This document shows positions 23,290 to 36,543 of a DNA stretch of 64,000 nucleotides, piece after piece (within the stretch, counting starts at the first letter, position 1; each line of letters opens with the position of its first letter). Under the pieces are notes generated by a model, which made no database searches, was not told where the DNA came from, and saw nothing but the letters and a program-made list of their open reading frames with translations. The position numbers and the translations under genes are program-made. The DNA is from Lingula anatina. Taxonomy: Eukaryota > Brachiopoda > Lingulata > Lingulida > Lingulidae. The DNA lies in NCBI RefSeq assembly GCF_001039355.2, contig NW_019774303.1, positions 208,131 through 272,130 of the forward strand, written 5' to 3'.

Positions 23290-26200
23290 ATGCAAAGGTG
23301 GATTTTGAGGACTTTATCAATATTATTACTTTACTGGGTCAAATCTTCAGGTGGGTTACATTTCTGAATATAGGCCAATACATGGGTTAATTTAACAAAG
23401 ATTTACTAATAGTGACAAAAATGAAATCTACACAAATGCAATATTACAATGCTACTCTATTAAGAAAATTTTAGGCAAGTAAAAAGAGCAACATTTAATA
23501 TATCATTGCCATGTGCAGCTTTTATCATGGTATCAGTTCTGAGCTATGTATATATTTGACTGTATCAAGATTGAGACAATTTATTACAAATAAGCTGACC
23601 TTAATACACTTTACAGTTGTACAAAACACCTAGCACGTACAATTGTGAAAGTGTAAATAAGTGGGACCAAGCTGTTCTCTACAGGATCAATCTGTCCACA
23701 GGCTTCATGTTTAAAATCTGAGTATTTAAAATTCTTGTAATCAAACTGACACATTATGAATTCACAAGAAAATGTGAAAAAAAGGGGAATTAAAGATCAT
23801 CCCTATATAATGCCTATCAGATAGAATACCATGCTAACTATAAAAAGTACAAATTTAATAATGTCAGTTTTTTATAACATATTAGAAACAAGATTTCATC
23901 TACAGCCCAAAATAGCTAGTGGATCTTTAATTTTCAGTGGTATCTGTCATCATTTTCTCACTTTTCTTTAGTGTCCAGGGTACTACCTAGGGACCCCATT
24001 CTACAGATTGGCACTACTCTGAATCTAACCTGTACTGTAGATGATACAGATAAGATAAACCTGAAACTGCTTGAATTTCTGAGACCCAGAACAAGTTTGG
24101 ACTCTCACCCGAAGCTGATTTCCCAAACAACAGCATTGTTACAAGTGAGAAACGTTCAGGAAGAAGATGCTGGACAGTATGAGTGCTTCTATAATAAAAC
24201 ACTGCAAGGGGGGCAGTTACTTACTGTGGGATGTAAGTGCTTAAAGTTCATTTACAGACACCTATCTTTTAAAAAAATGATCAAATTAAAGTCTAATGTT
24301 TCTTTATAATATTTCAGTACCATGTTTAATGCAAATTTAGAACTGTATTTGAGCAAAAACAACTGTATCATATGATATCCTAATTTTTCTATAGGTTCAA
24401 GGTGTCTGTTATTGTTTGTAATGATTGTACTGTCTATATCACAGCCTTCCCAGTTAGCTTTAGCTGATTTGATCCATTGTTTCATTAATGTTCAGACCTT
24501 TTTTAATCTTGCATGACTCTTATTGCCTGACATTTAATCGACAGACCATAAGACATGCCATACCATTGTTAATTTTTTTCCTTTTTGCCAGACTAGTTTT
24601 ATAATGCACAGCTTGAATATTCTTTGTTTATTATCTTTCTTATAACAGGGATGTGATTATTAAGATAATTATAACTTATTTCAAGGGATCGAATGTGATT
24701 CTGACCCAGTCACCTCCTTTTCCAAAGAATATTATGTAATGCACAATGAGGCAAAAATTAAGAGTCTTTTTTACCTTGCAAGTGTATCTGTATAATTATG
24801 ATCTGGAGTCATGCAGAGGGCAAACTGTCATACCTAGCTGTGTATGTCAGCTGTCTGTAAAATATGGTAATGACTCTGTATTTTCCATGGGGAAAAATTA
24901 TTTAATTTCAGATACATAATTTTAGAATATTAATATTAGAAGTGTTTTTCTGTGTTGCATTTGTGTTGCTTTAACTGTTTAAAGTGTAACTGTGAGGTAG
25001 TCAGTTTTCCAGTTTTGTTGCTGCCACTCAATAGTATGAACCTTATTCTAAGAATTTATAACTTAGAAAAATAGTATCTGTAAAATTCACAATTTCCCTT
25101 TTGAAAATATTGAGTTATTTACATAGACCTAAGAAACTGTGCATTACAGGGATTTAATAACTGACCTTTTTTGTTTGCTTTATTTAGTAGAAATTTAGAA
25201 GTCAACATAAACACACCTGTATACCTAATATCTAATTTAGATGTTTCCCAATTTCAGATTTAGATGCACCAACAGATGTAAAGTGTGTCTTCTACAACTT
25301 TGAAATTTTGTCATGTTCTTGGAATCAAGGAAGAAACCCTCTTCTCAGCACAACTTGGAATGCCTATTGGAAAAGAAGAATATCTGATCATAAGTAAGGG
25401 ACATATAACTGTACATAAATCAGCCAGCCATATTAATAAAAGCAATACACAAAAAAGCACACTTAATTACCTTTACATTGAAAATGTAATATATATTTGT
25501 GAATTGTGAGCATGACAATCTGTAATATCTTTGTTTTTTAACCAGCATTAATCACTGCACATTTAAGGTGATATCAATCCTATGTGCTCTCACATTAAAT
25601 TTCCAGTTGGAGTAGCTGCAAGCACCCAGAACCCAGTGTCCCAGCCTGCAACTGGACCACCAGTTCAGAGAATGGCTCTGACACCCTGTGGATCAATGAT
25701 ATGATATGGATCAAGGTTCAAGCAGAAAATGCCCTAGGGACAGCTTCAAGTGACCAGTTGGTGGTATATACAAATGCTAGCCTGGGTAAACACTATGTTT
25801 CATCTTTATTAATTCTTATATTTTTTAAAATAATAATTTACTTACTTAATAATTTACTGTTTATAAACAGTGAAGTCTCACTGCTGATGAAATATGTGAT
25901 AATATATCCTTTTTCGGATACAGCTTTCACTTTCTCATTATTTTTACAATACATATTATTATTATTATAATCCACTGGATTCATTGGTGAAGTGCATGTT
26001 TGATCACCATGCATATTTAAGTCTCAAGCTTAGAACTTAGAAGTTGAAGGCTATTTTAATATCTTTACATGGAATGTGACTAGAGAATATTTCAGTGCAA
26101 CTGCCTTGATGGTGAACCAGTCCCAGTTGAGAAATATTGAGCACTACTAAGAGAACATTTAGATAGATACATACTAATTGGGTTGGTCCAACTCTGCAGG

Positions 26201-29200
26201 GGTTCTTGCTAGGTGCAATCAGCTCAACTGAATGACACACCTCGAGCAACTAGGGAGTTTGTATCTGGGTTAATTATCCCCTAGCTGCTCAAGGAAGAGT
26301 GTCAAACAATTGACACTGATTACAAGAACCCCCCCCCCCCTAGATTTGGGCCTACCAAACTTGTACAATGTGTCTATCTGAATGGTGTCAAACAGTCCTC
26401 TGTTTTACTATTCCAGTCCAACCTGCACCAATTCCATCCAATGACATTATTTTTGTTGCCCCTCGACTGTCTTGGCAACCTCCAGTTTTTCCTTCTTATG
26501 TGCATCCAGTGCCTCTAGACTATCAGATTAACATATCTCTACTGTCTGGACAGCCCCTGGAGGTAAGTTGGATTACAGGTACATGTTGTTGTTTTTAATT
26601 AATAAAAAATTGATAAAATTTTAAAAATAAACAAAGTGACAGGCCAACCATTAATTGTATATATTGTCACCCTTCACCCAAAACTCCTTATTTACGTACG
26701 TACTGCCTTACATACTATTACACTCTTTTGAGTAATAAATAAATCTTGAGTGTTCAATGACTAAATTAATGGACATTTACACATATATGTATGTCATCTG
26801 ATGGGTGGCGTCATAATTGCGATTTTGGGGCAAAAACTGAAAAATTGGTTTTTCAAATTTCACTTTTACCTGAGCACTCACAATCACAATTTCAACACCC
26901 ATTTAATGAAACTAGTTTGTACTCCAAAACCCTGCCAGCGATTTTCCCTAATGCCTTTATTTAATGAAAATCTGTAATTTGGGGCTCATAACTCCATTAT
27001 AAAAACATTTAAACCAAAATGATGGCACTGGATTGTATAGCCTATACATGCCTGGTCAACTCTGCCAATTTCTGTGATAAAATCTTGTTCAGGGATTAAG
27101 TTACACCCCATACTGATTGCTATATATCACCTCAAAATAGAAAGGTGTTAAATTGAGGATTAAAGCTTTGAGTTGCATATGCTTATACATTGTTTTAAAT
27201 CAGCACAAAGACAGATGCATTATTGAATAATTAGATGGAGAAAAAAAAACTCATTTTCAGTATCTGGATGATAATAAAGGGTTAATTTACAATACCCGTA
27301 AACCCTTTACAACTAATACTAGTGACACTACAAAGAAACAAAGCGTAAATCTTTCAGTCTTTACTACTGCAATATTTCTTTTTGCTTCTAGAGTCACCAC
27401 ATAACAGCCCTCTCCAATGAGAGTGCATCCGTTGAGCTTCTTGCATTGCATCTAGATGTCTATGCTTACACAATCACTGTGTGCAGCAAGCCAAATATGG
27501 GGGGCTTCTGGAGTGAGGCAACAACAGTTCATGTTGGTTTCATTGGCACTTATGGTAGGTATGATGTGCAAAGTATACAAATTGTGATTTTGCAGTAAAA
27601 CACTGTTGAAATATATCTTCTGCAAACTGATGGTGTGTCCTTTTGAAAGAACATTTGACTAAAAATTGAAATATGGACTCAAAATTTTACTTAATATATA
27701 CATTGATTAAAAGTATTATAACCCTGCCAAAAGAACACTAAAAGCATCACTGAACTTACCCTCTGCTAACAATTCCCAGCAAAACTTGGAATAATAACAA
27801 AAAGAAAAAAGGTTACAGACTAACGAACTTGGATCTGCACTTTTAATTTGTAACTGGCTCAGACCAGTGAGTTTTTGAATGGTTGAGCCTGGCCATGCCA
27901 CATATAATGAATGTCATTACCTGTACTTTCTTCTGTGTTATATGTGACTTTCACTTTTGGCCAACTAATTTGGAACACAAGTCAGACATATAACACTCAG
28001 TTGCTCTTGGGAATAGTTCACGTGTTCCTATCACAAAGGTCAGCTTGAGAAAAAGTTTTTTAATTAAGTAATTGGAGGATTTAGCTATCAACCTAATGCA
28101 AATGGTCACTATACAGTTTTTGTTATTTATTTATTTATTTATTATTATTATTATTATTTATTTTATTTTTTTTTTTGGACTAAGTGTTTCTAGGATTTTA
28201 AGGTATCAATTACATTATAACTATCTATAACTTGTTCAGTATATGCATTTGTTCAACGTATGAATGCTAATTCTAATTCTAATGCGTATTCTTTTCCCAG
28301 GTATACCTTTTGACAGTGTATTCATTCCAACCTTCGTCGTATTTTTACTTTTTCTCTTGGGAGCAATTGTTGTGGGAAGCAAGTATGTACTATAGTTCTT
28401 TTGTCTATATAAAGCTCTTCAATGAATATTTGTTATTTGTTAATATAAAACCAACATTGACTTGAAAAGAAGTGTACATACATAATTGATAAAGGACTAG
28501 AGACTATAAAGTGCACTGCACATGCCACAAATTTTGTAAATTCCTATGTACATTATAAAGATTGCATATTTAGGTGCACCTCATGAGTTTAGATGTGCAG
28601 ATCTGTACCCAGAAAATACATGTTTCCTGATTAAAAGATGATCATTCAGCATCTCCTAGTATTTAATTTATCAGCTTTTAATCCTACTTCCAGTACACTA
28701 TATCGGATATTTGTCCAATTTGTCTTAATATTTAATTTAAACATAGACAAATATACATTTTACATAGAATTATTCTCTTGTTTTCAGATTCCATCATTAC
28801 TTAAGGAAATGTTTCTTAATCCCTATCAGTGTACCCAAACCAGTCCCTGAGGTGGTGGAGTACTCATTCCAGGTATAAAGACAATTATAACTAATTGATT
28901 ACCTCACTACATCTTGATGTAGTAGATCCTATTTGACCTAATTACAGGTTAGGACAGAGATATTCATAGGATTTGAAAGACCCCCCCCCCCCCCCAGACA
29001 GTCATTTATATTCTATGTCCAACCTTTTTCAAATATAAATGGTATGTTGTCAATGATTATAATATTATTGTAACAGTTATGGCTTCTTGAAGAAGTAAGT
29101 CTTAGAACCCTTTCTTTTTTCTTTAAGAGTGTTTTTACCCTTTTCCTTTCTTGTCATATGAAAGTACAATATTTGAGTTTGTTACACATTTACCTAGGGA

Positions 29201-30153
29201 GAGGAGTACATGAATAAGTCTTATCCAGTCAAAATTCTAATTTTATGGAATACCACAGACAGAACAAATGACAAATTGAATGTTGTCCATTTCTATACCA
29301 AAAGGAAGATTGTAAGCAAAATACAATTTAATGAAATTAAAATTAGATAAACACTTGTAAAAAAAAGTAATACATTATATATTTTTGTAGAATTATGAAA
29401 AATGCAATGGCCATGGATCATCAGGTTATTCCAGCTACAGAACAGAATGCAGTAGTAATGCAGTAAGTTGTTGATCTTAGATTAATCTTAGATCTAAAAA
29501 GGATATATTTCTTCTTCATGATTTATCATTTGAAAAATTGTAACTGTATTTTTTTAATTAAAAAAAAAAACATATAAAATCAGTTTGTGTCTCTCAACAA
29601 GGATCAGTTCCTACAGAATATTTTACAATGGCTACAATGTTCTACAAAGTAAGTATGCTACTTACATAACTACTGAAATGATGTTGATACATGTATAAGC
29701 AACTGCAAATGTCTCTCCTTGTAGGAGTCAGGAGTCCCTACTCATGATAATGGAGCAGATAAAGAAAGTTGTGGAGGTAGCTGTGCACTGGAGTCTGAAT
29801 CAACAAGCTCTGCTGCCTCTGCATTCTGTAAATCAGAGGCACTTACTAACTACCCCCAATGTTGTGTTCCACAAACATGCCCCAAGGAGGGATACTCAAA
29901 GTTTGCCCATGCAAATGGCAATACATGCTTTGAAAATATGCCTTATGTTTTTCTAGACAAGGAAAAAAAGATTGTTAAAAAGGGAAGCATAAATGATGAC
30001 CCTAATGAGATGGATACAATTCCTGTCACAGAAACACCACTACTTGAAAATGCTTTAGGTGCTACACTCCATAAGGTTAAAGGCAAATATTATCCAAAAC
30101 GGTATTATGAGGATGCAAGGGATGAAGCTGGATATGTAACATGGAACACTTGA
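23290..30153 (+). CDS. CR2: class I cytokine receptor paralogous to CR1
   Basis: Ten coding exons with compatible phases: 23290-23350, 23972-24232, 25258-25393, 25607-25785, 26417-26562, 27392-27554, 28301-28382, 28788-28872, 29391-29462, 29725-30153. They give 537 aa. Order: signal peptide (ILRTLSILLLYWVKSS); Ig domain (LNLTCTV ... AGQYECFY; this exon is 261 nt, as in CR1); cytokine-receptor module with CVFYNFEILSCSW; WSxWS-like FWSEATT; TM segment; Box1-like PISVPKPVPEVV; Tyr-rich tail with GYSKF, PYVFL, a KYYPKRYYED cluster and terminal GYVTW. Conserved exon order, phases and shared motifs (GR-D/N-PL-I/L-ST, GYS-R/K-F, GYV-S/T-W) make it a tandem paralogue of CR1. It probably signals through JAK/STAT; the ligand is unknown. 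A possible 47-nt exon at about 29603-29649 would break frame and was left out. Confidence 0.85.
26179..26358. mobile_element. MITE-like inverted-repeat element, family C (CR2 intron 4)
   Basis: Imperfect terminal inverted repeats: 'gttggtccaactctgcaggg' with 'ttcttgctaggtgcaatcag' on the left, and 'ctgattacaagaa' followed by a C-run and 'gatttgggcctacc' on the right. The middle carries 'ctgctcaaggaa'. Related elements lie at 36936-37090 and in part at about 5045-5115. The poly-C run lies inside the right arm. Confidence 0.55.
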
Positions 30154-32005
30154 TTATAAATGTTGGAAATTGTATTGTTCTTTAAATTTCAGTAGAATTA
30201 ATGAAAATGTAAAATTACTTATCAAATCTTATCTGATTTACTGCTTATGGATTTTTTTATACAAGAAGGGTTACTCTTTCCTTTTGGATGTAAAAAATCA
30301 AAAATATGATTGTTATTATTATCATAATTTCATTATTGTCAGTATTATCATTAATATTATTATTACTCACTGCCCCCAGTCCACTTTCTTGGTTTAACAA
30401 ATTTGCAAAATGGTGCATTTTTTTTTCAATGCATGAACAATGAATCTGTCAGCCTTTGTCTTCCCTTTACTTTTATTCCCCTTTGAAAAAGATTGTCTGA
30501 ATCTTCCATTTTATTTTGAAAATGAGGGGACACTCCTTGGCTCTTGCCCAATTTTCCAAAAGATAAATTTATACACATAGTCTACAGATTTTTTATACAT
30601 ACATTTATATATTTTTTGACATGACAATGTATATATGATATAATGACAGTTATGTTTTAAGAAAAGATGTTTTAACAGTACTTTTTATTTGGCCAGTAAA
30701 ACCATATTTTGTCTAGTAACATATTCTTTGCGTCCCAACAGAGGAACAATCCAGTATAAGGACAATTTTCTGTCATATCTTTGTTGTCTCTAAATGTTGT
30801 TTTGTATCTTATATATTTTATAAAACTTAAGATAATCTAATAAGCCTCAAGATTATGTTGTCCATTAGTTAGCATGGAAGTGTTGACATAATTCTGTATT
30901 ATGTGCTCTGTCTAGAGAATTTAAAAAAATAAATAAGTAGCGATTGATTTAGTTGTTTAAATCTTAAAGGTTACATAAAAAGTAGGTGAAATCATGTAAT
31001 GATTACTTACCCACATTAACTTACAATTATGTTTAACCATTCTATGTGTAACATTTTGTTCAGGTGTGTGAAAATTACAAATAAAAACTGTGAATTTATT
31101 TTCTTGGTTTTTATAGTATAAGAATTATATCTGTTGATAACTGTCAGTTCCCAAACTTGTCAACTCCTTGGGGCCATCACCACCTATTATATCCAAGGGG
31201 CTGTCAATTCCAATCCCAGTGGATCGTATCCCAAGGCATCCCAAGGGAATTTCAATTGACCCTTATTGGAGACTGTCATCTCCCATCCCCAGAATCCCTG
31301 TGTAACTCTGTCCAACAGTCTCAATCATCCCAAAGACCTTACTGGAATTTAATGAGCGATATTGATTTTGTATTAATTAATATCTATTCAATTTTACATG
31401 AATGTTTTCACCCCACCTAGAAGTAATCAATAATATTCTGTGTCATAAACACTTCAAAAGTTTAATCATAATCCCACTACTGAGACGTATGATTTTTATT
31501 ACAAAAATTACAACAATTTTTATTACAACAAAATTACCACTCCTCTGACCAGCTGGTGTTATGTATTTCTAAGCAAAACGAGCTGTCTCAGAGCATGGAC
31601 CAACTGTCACCAGTATGTACCAGGGTGTTGCTGCATACCAAAGGTTCTCATAGGCAGCCATATTCTCCATCATTCTATCACAAATGAAAATGAAGGCTAA
31701 AATCAGGTGACTTGAATTTATTTTTGACAATGAGGAATCTCTCTGAAGGAAAGACATACTGAGGACTGTAAGTACAACTTAATTCTATCAAGTGTTTTAT
31801 ATATGTTTAAAATTAATACAGTAACTATATGGTCCATAGCGCATTATATGAAATGCATAAACATTTAAGAAGGCCTATATTTTCAGTAACAAAGTTGCAC
31901 CATGTGCAAAGATTGCACTGAATTTTTATCGTTTGACAAACAATTTTTTTTTTTAATTATTGTAAAATTTCATTTTGAAATCTTAAACCATCTTTGCAGG
32001 GCTAA
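30154..32005. other. CR2 3' UTR and intergenic sequence before the PLPPR-like gene
   Basis: AT-rich, with ATT/TTA-rich low complexity at about 30310-30365 and an AATAAA at 31080-31085 that could end the CR2 transcript. A less AT-rich stretch at 31140-31330 (repeating 'ccaagg' and 'atccca') has no convincing coding frame. A minus-strand 62-codon frame at 31569-31757 is not recognised. Sequence 32000-32005, after an AG at 31998-31999, is the 5' UTR part of the PLPPR start exon. Confidence 0.5.
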
Positions 32006-35000
32006 ATGGTCCGTCATACTCAGTCTCACGATTTACGTCAGGGTTCTCTCCCATCTGATTTTACTGCCAGTTTAGGGAAGTACCAGGGCCTGCTAAGGCA
32101 GTACAGAGAGAGTATGGGGATATATGATAATGCAGACAGCAGCTCTGACACTGCCACCTACACTACCAGTCACAAGAGAGTCAATACCTACATAATCTTC
32201 ATATTCATTGTGGAGTTTTTAATTATGGTGTTTGTGGCCATTTTGGAATACTTCCTCAGGTATGAATAACGTCAACACTATAGTATACTACAACTTTTCT
32301 TTAACATATTGAACTTGCATATTTTCTATTGAATTACGTCAATAAAATTGTGACAGCCTGCTGACCTTGAGGCTGTGGTCAAGTTTCACCTAGTTGGTAG
32401 TTGGTGAACAAAATCATATTCAGCTTTTATTGTTATAAAATTTTATAAATAATTACTGCCGAACATCTGTCGCTAGGTGGACCACAGCATTTCCAGTGAG
32501 ACAGCAGAATTTCTCTTGTCTAGACCCCAGCATATCACATGCAGTTGATGGCAGACAGGCCTTCTCTCAGTTTGCTCTGGAGGCAAATGTTTCAGAGGCA
32601 CTTATGTTAGGAGCTTGTTTTCTGATACCTACTATAATGGTGAGTAGGGTTGCTTTGTTGAACAGTGACATGCGATATTAAAGCAGATGTACAAGCCGCA
32701 CATCCCCAGGGAATGGTGTTTCCAGACAGTCCAAAGGTTCACTGGCTAAAAATTAGCCGTTTTCTGACAGCAACTGCCTTGTTTTGAACTGATCAAGGAC
32801 AATTAAAAGCACCTCTGAACATAAGAGCTTCAGATCTTAAACCTAGCTACTGCCTCCCCCCCCCCTCCACCCACACTGAAAGCACTGTTTTTTATTTCAT
32901 TTTATTTAGATTAATTATAAAAATCTTTATGAATCCTACAGCCAAATAGGAGCATGTTGTTTATCACTAGTATTAGTTTTGCGTGGTTGTATAGAATTCT
33001 CCTGGTTATGAAAATTGATTTTTTTCAAAGATGTCAATACAAGTCAAAAATAATATTTAATGTACTGTAAGTGAGAACTATTCACTACTATGTAGCCTTG
33101 CATTTAAGAACAGCTTGGGAACATTAATGTATAATTATGATATTTTTTATGATCTTAACTTACATTTCCTCAGATAGGCATTGGTGAGTCTGCCATGTGG
33201 TTACTCAATGGCAGAGAGCACAAAGTTGTGTATGCCATGTGCAAACAGTTTAAATTGCCTCAAATGTTCAGGCGCATGCTGAGGTTTGTAGGTAAGATAT
33301 AATTTGTATTAAAATGTAAGTTTGGTTAAGTATTTATATGCGTTTGTTACACATACCTATAAGCATTTCCTACTGTTGTGAATCACTAAAATGATAATTT
33401 GAACATTGATCTGTCAAGAGAAAAGATTGAAACATTCCATGTCTAATGGTAATTTCAAAAATGCACCAAGGACCATTTATTAAATTATTATTTTAACGTC
33501 TTTTGTAGATCATTCTGATGTCAGTAGTAATTGTCTCTGGATCCTCAACAATTTCTTCTATATTTTAGTCTTGCAGGGGGTTTATTTGTCAGCAATTTCA
33601 CCAAAAATTGGCCATTTCAGGAGTCCACATGTTTGGGTGTTTAGCCACCATGGTTGTGACAGATGTGACCAAGACAATGGCTGGAACACTCCGACCCAAC
33701 TTCCTGGCAGTATGTAAACCACTCAAGAATTGTACTAGCGATAATGTGGGTCTGGAAGTATGCACAGAGAAAAATATTGAAATGCTAAGAGATGCTAGGT
33801 ATGGCATACTAGTACATTTTATGACTTTATGTGAAAATATAATTATTGTTACATTTACTGTATTTATAATTTGTTAGTGATATACAATTTAAAGGATAAC
33901 AGGGGTCATACCATGATTTGTGGATTTTTTCCCCTGGCATAAGGGCTTCATCTGATTTTTATCTGTATCTGTATAATTTATAGAAAGCATTTGCAACCAG
34001 TAGTTATCAATTTTTTAAAGATAACGTTATAGAGAGGGCATGCCAGAAATGTACATGCAGTAAAAAAGCAGGCATACATGCCATTATGGAAATCCCATTA
34101 TTGCCTTTTAGGTTGTCTTTTCCATCATTGCATGCATCTGTTACCTCATTTGCTGCAGTATTCACATCCGTAAGTATAGGTTTAGAAACAACATTATTCT
34201 TTTTGAAACTTGTCAAATATATAACAATGACAATTTTCTAAGATATTTTAAGACTTTAAATTTTTTTTCTCATACATGCATAACAAAGTGATTTTCATTG
34301 CATTTGTAATTACTCTTCACTGGAATCCGTAAAACAAGTTCTACCATTCATCAATTGCAGGTGTACATTCACAATTCTATTAACACACATCAAGTACGAC
34401 TCCTACGCCCTTTCTTCACACTGTCACTGATCATTGCTGCTTTGTTGGCTGGTCTGTCCAGGATAGGTCATCACAGAAACCACTGGCCAGACATATTAGC
34501 TGGGTATGCTATAGGGTCAGCAGTAGGATTCTACCTGGTAGGTCAAGTGGTGTACCTGATAGGGAATAAAGTCATTTCCAAGCGTATCTAGCATCTCATA
34601 ATTTTTCTGTTTAGGCTACAGTCAGTTGCAAGTCCTTACATTGTTAAACATCCAGAGTTTAATCTGATGAAAACATTATTTTGTTAATAACATCCTGAAT
34701 TTATGTAAATTTATTATTTACTCCAACATGCAGTCAAAAAAAATTAACATACAAAGGCACTGTTTAAACACAAATGTATGCACTTTGGTCACAGATAGTA
34801 AATTAAAAATTCATACCTTTGATCTGTTTAGAGTATTATGATACTCAACAGCTTCACAGAACACCAAGACGGCAGTGTGATTTGCAAAAAAATCCAGAAG
34901 ATGGTAAAAGAAGACCCTGATACCTCATATGATGAATATGACACAAAGTCTTTAAACAGGGTAAAATTTAATTTACTATATAAATATGGCATAAATATAA

Positions 35001-35441
35001 TTTCAGTTTTAAATTACATTTGACTCACTTGCAAAGGCATTTAATATATGATTATTATTAAATCATATACTAATGTTTATTCCTTTCAAAATTACCAAAG
35101 AAATCAAAATGTCCATATTTAAATTTCAGTCTGGCAAGTTTGAAGTCCTAACAGCAGAAAATCTCATGCGAGAAGATATCTACCAGGAACCTTCTATTCC
35201 AAAAATTTCCAAAGAGCCAAAAGCAGGGACAAGTACTACGGGAACAGGAACCAGTCATATAAGTGTTCCACATCCCCAAGGATCACCAAAGCCAAAGAAA
35301 CACTCCAGACGTACCAATACAAGAAGCCCACCAAATATGAAACGGGCTTACTGGAAAAATTCCTTTCAGAGGGACTTGGAAAAGACAGTTGATCAGTTAC
35401 GGAGAGAACGCTATGGTTCCCCAAGGTACAAAACTACCTAG
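32006..35441 (+). CDS. phospholipid phosphatase-related (PLPPR/LPR-like) six-TM protein
   Basis: Eight coding exons: 32006-32259, 32477-32639, 33174-33291, 33621-33798, 34112-34169, 34361-34537, 34832-34960, 35130-35441. They give 462 aa. Six hydrophobic segments are visible: YIIFIFIVEFLIMVFVAIL; LMLGACFLIPTIM; VHMFGCLATMVV; SVTSFAAVFTS; FFTLSLIIAALLAG; ILAGYAIGSAVGFYL. PAP2 motifs: C1 is intact (KTMAGTLRP), C2 is PSLH instead of PSGH, and C3 reads SRIGHHRNHWPD, with Asn where catalytic phosphatases have the nucleophilic His. This is the PLPPR pattern, so it is probably a non-catalytic plasma-membrane protein; vertebrate relatives act in lipid-signal modulation and cell-process outgrowth. A hydrophilic basic C-terminal tail follows. 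The start Met lies 6 nt after a splice acceptor, so a 5' UTR exon is upstream. Reading through the exon 6 donor would give a short form ending at 34591. Confidence 0.85.
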
Positions 35442-36543
35442 CTATTAAAGAAAGACGTGGAGTTTATCATATTCTTAAGATTTCAGTGAAGAAAGGAAAT
35501 CCAATTCTTTTTACAGAAGAAAACAGCAGTTTGAAAATGACAGTCAGTTTTAACAATTAGCACTAACAGGTTAAATAAATAATGGTCCTTAGTGTCGAGG
35601 TGCTTAGAGATGAAAGTGTTTCCAGAACTAGTGACACAAACTGGGTGCTGAAATTCGGCATGTTAATTCAGTGACACAATAATGCAAACAGAAAGGTCCT
35701 ATGTACCAATATTTTACCTTTTTTATTTTATAATGAATGAAAACCTTTCAGTTCTAATTTAGATCTGCAAGCCTTGTTACTTAAAGCAAACAAGTGACTG
35801 TGCTACCTAACACAATGTCATTCACATCAAGTCTTAGAAGAAAAATGAACATTATATGCTTTATGTAAATAAAATCAAGAATAGATTCTCAGCAAACAAT
35901 TTCAATTAATATGGCATACTCTGATTGAAAATGCATTTGGAAATCAATCCACATATATCAAGACTTCCAAGGTGATATAACAATTTATTTCCAATCTGCC
36001 CATAGAGACTTTATATATTGGTACATATTAAATACTCTGTTTTGCAACATCTTTCCACTTATCTCTGCAAGTGACATCAAAACAGGGATGTTACAACCTC
36101 CCACTAATCTAACTGTGAAGATTTCTTATTTACAACACATATACATTTACACTGGAGCTTTGCTAAACAAAGACTTCAAAAACAAATAATTAATCACAAT
36201 TTCAGTCAGGAAACATATAAAGCAATTTCCAATCAATTTACAATATTAAAGCCAGCTGTTTCAAAAAGAATATGTAATCAAAGTCCATGATGTACTTCTG
36301 CTAATAACCATTCCTTTCTATTCCATTACTTTCACCATGGATAATTTCATGAAACACAATAGTCACATTTACTGACGACAGCACCTTTACCATTTACCTA
36401 AGTGAATATAATATATTTCAAAGTCATTTAACACATATCTTGGGTCAGTTTTTCTACACATGTACAGCGTCCATCTTTCTTGGTTTAAGTTTCAGTCTTC
36501 ACCGTTTCATAATTTTACAGTCTGGAACTTACACAGTGCTGGA
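35442..36543. other. convergent intergenic region / 3' UTRs
   Basis: Tail-to-tail spacer between the PLPPR-like gene and ATP6V0B. An AATAAA at 35574-35579 can serve the plus-strand gene. The sequence is AT-rich, with no further gene seen. Confidence 0.5.

Noticed and set aside
29603-29649. Possible 47-nt CR2 exon bounded by AG and GT
   Set aside because: Length is not a multiple of three; including it shifts the final exon out of its long, conserved frame.
31569-31757. 62-codon minus-strand frame
   Set aside because: It could not be tied to any family, splice partner or neighbouring gene.
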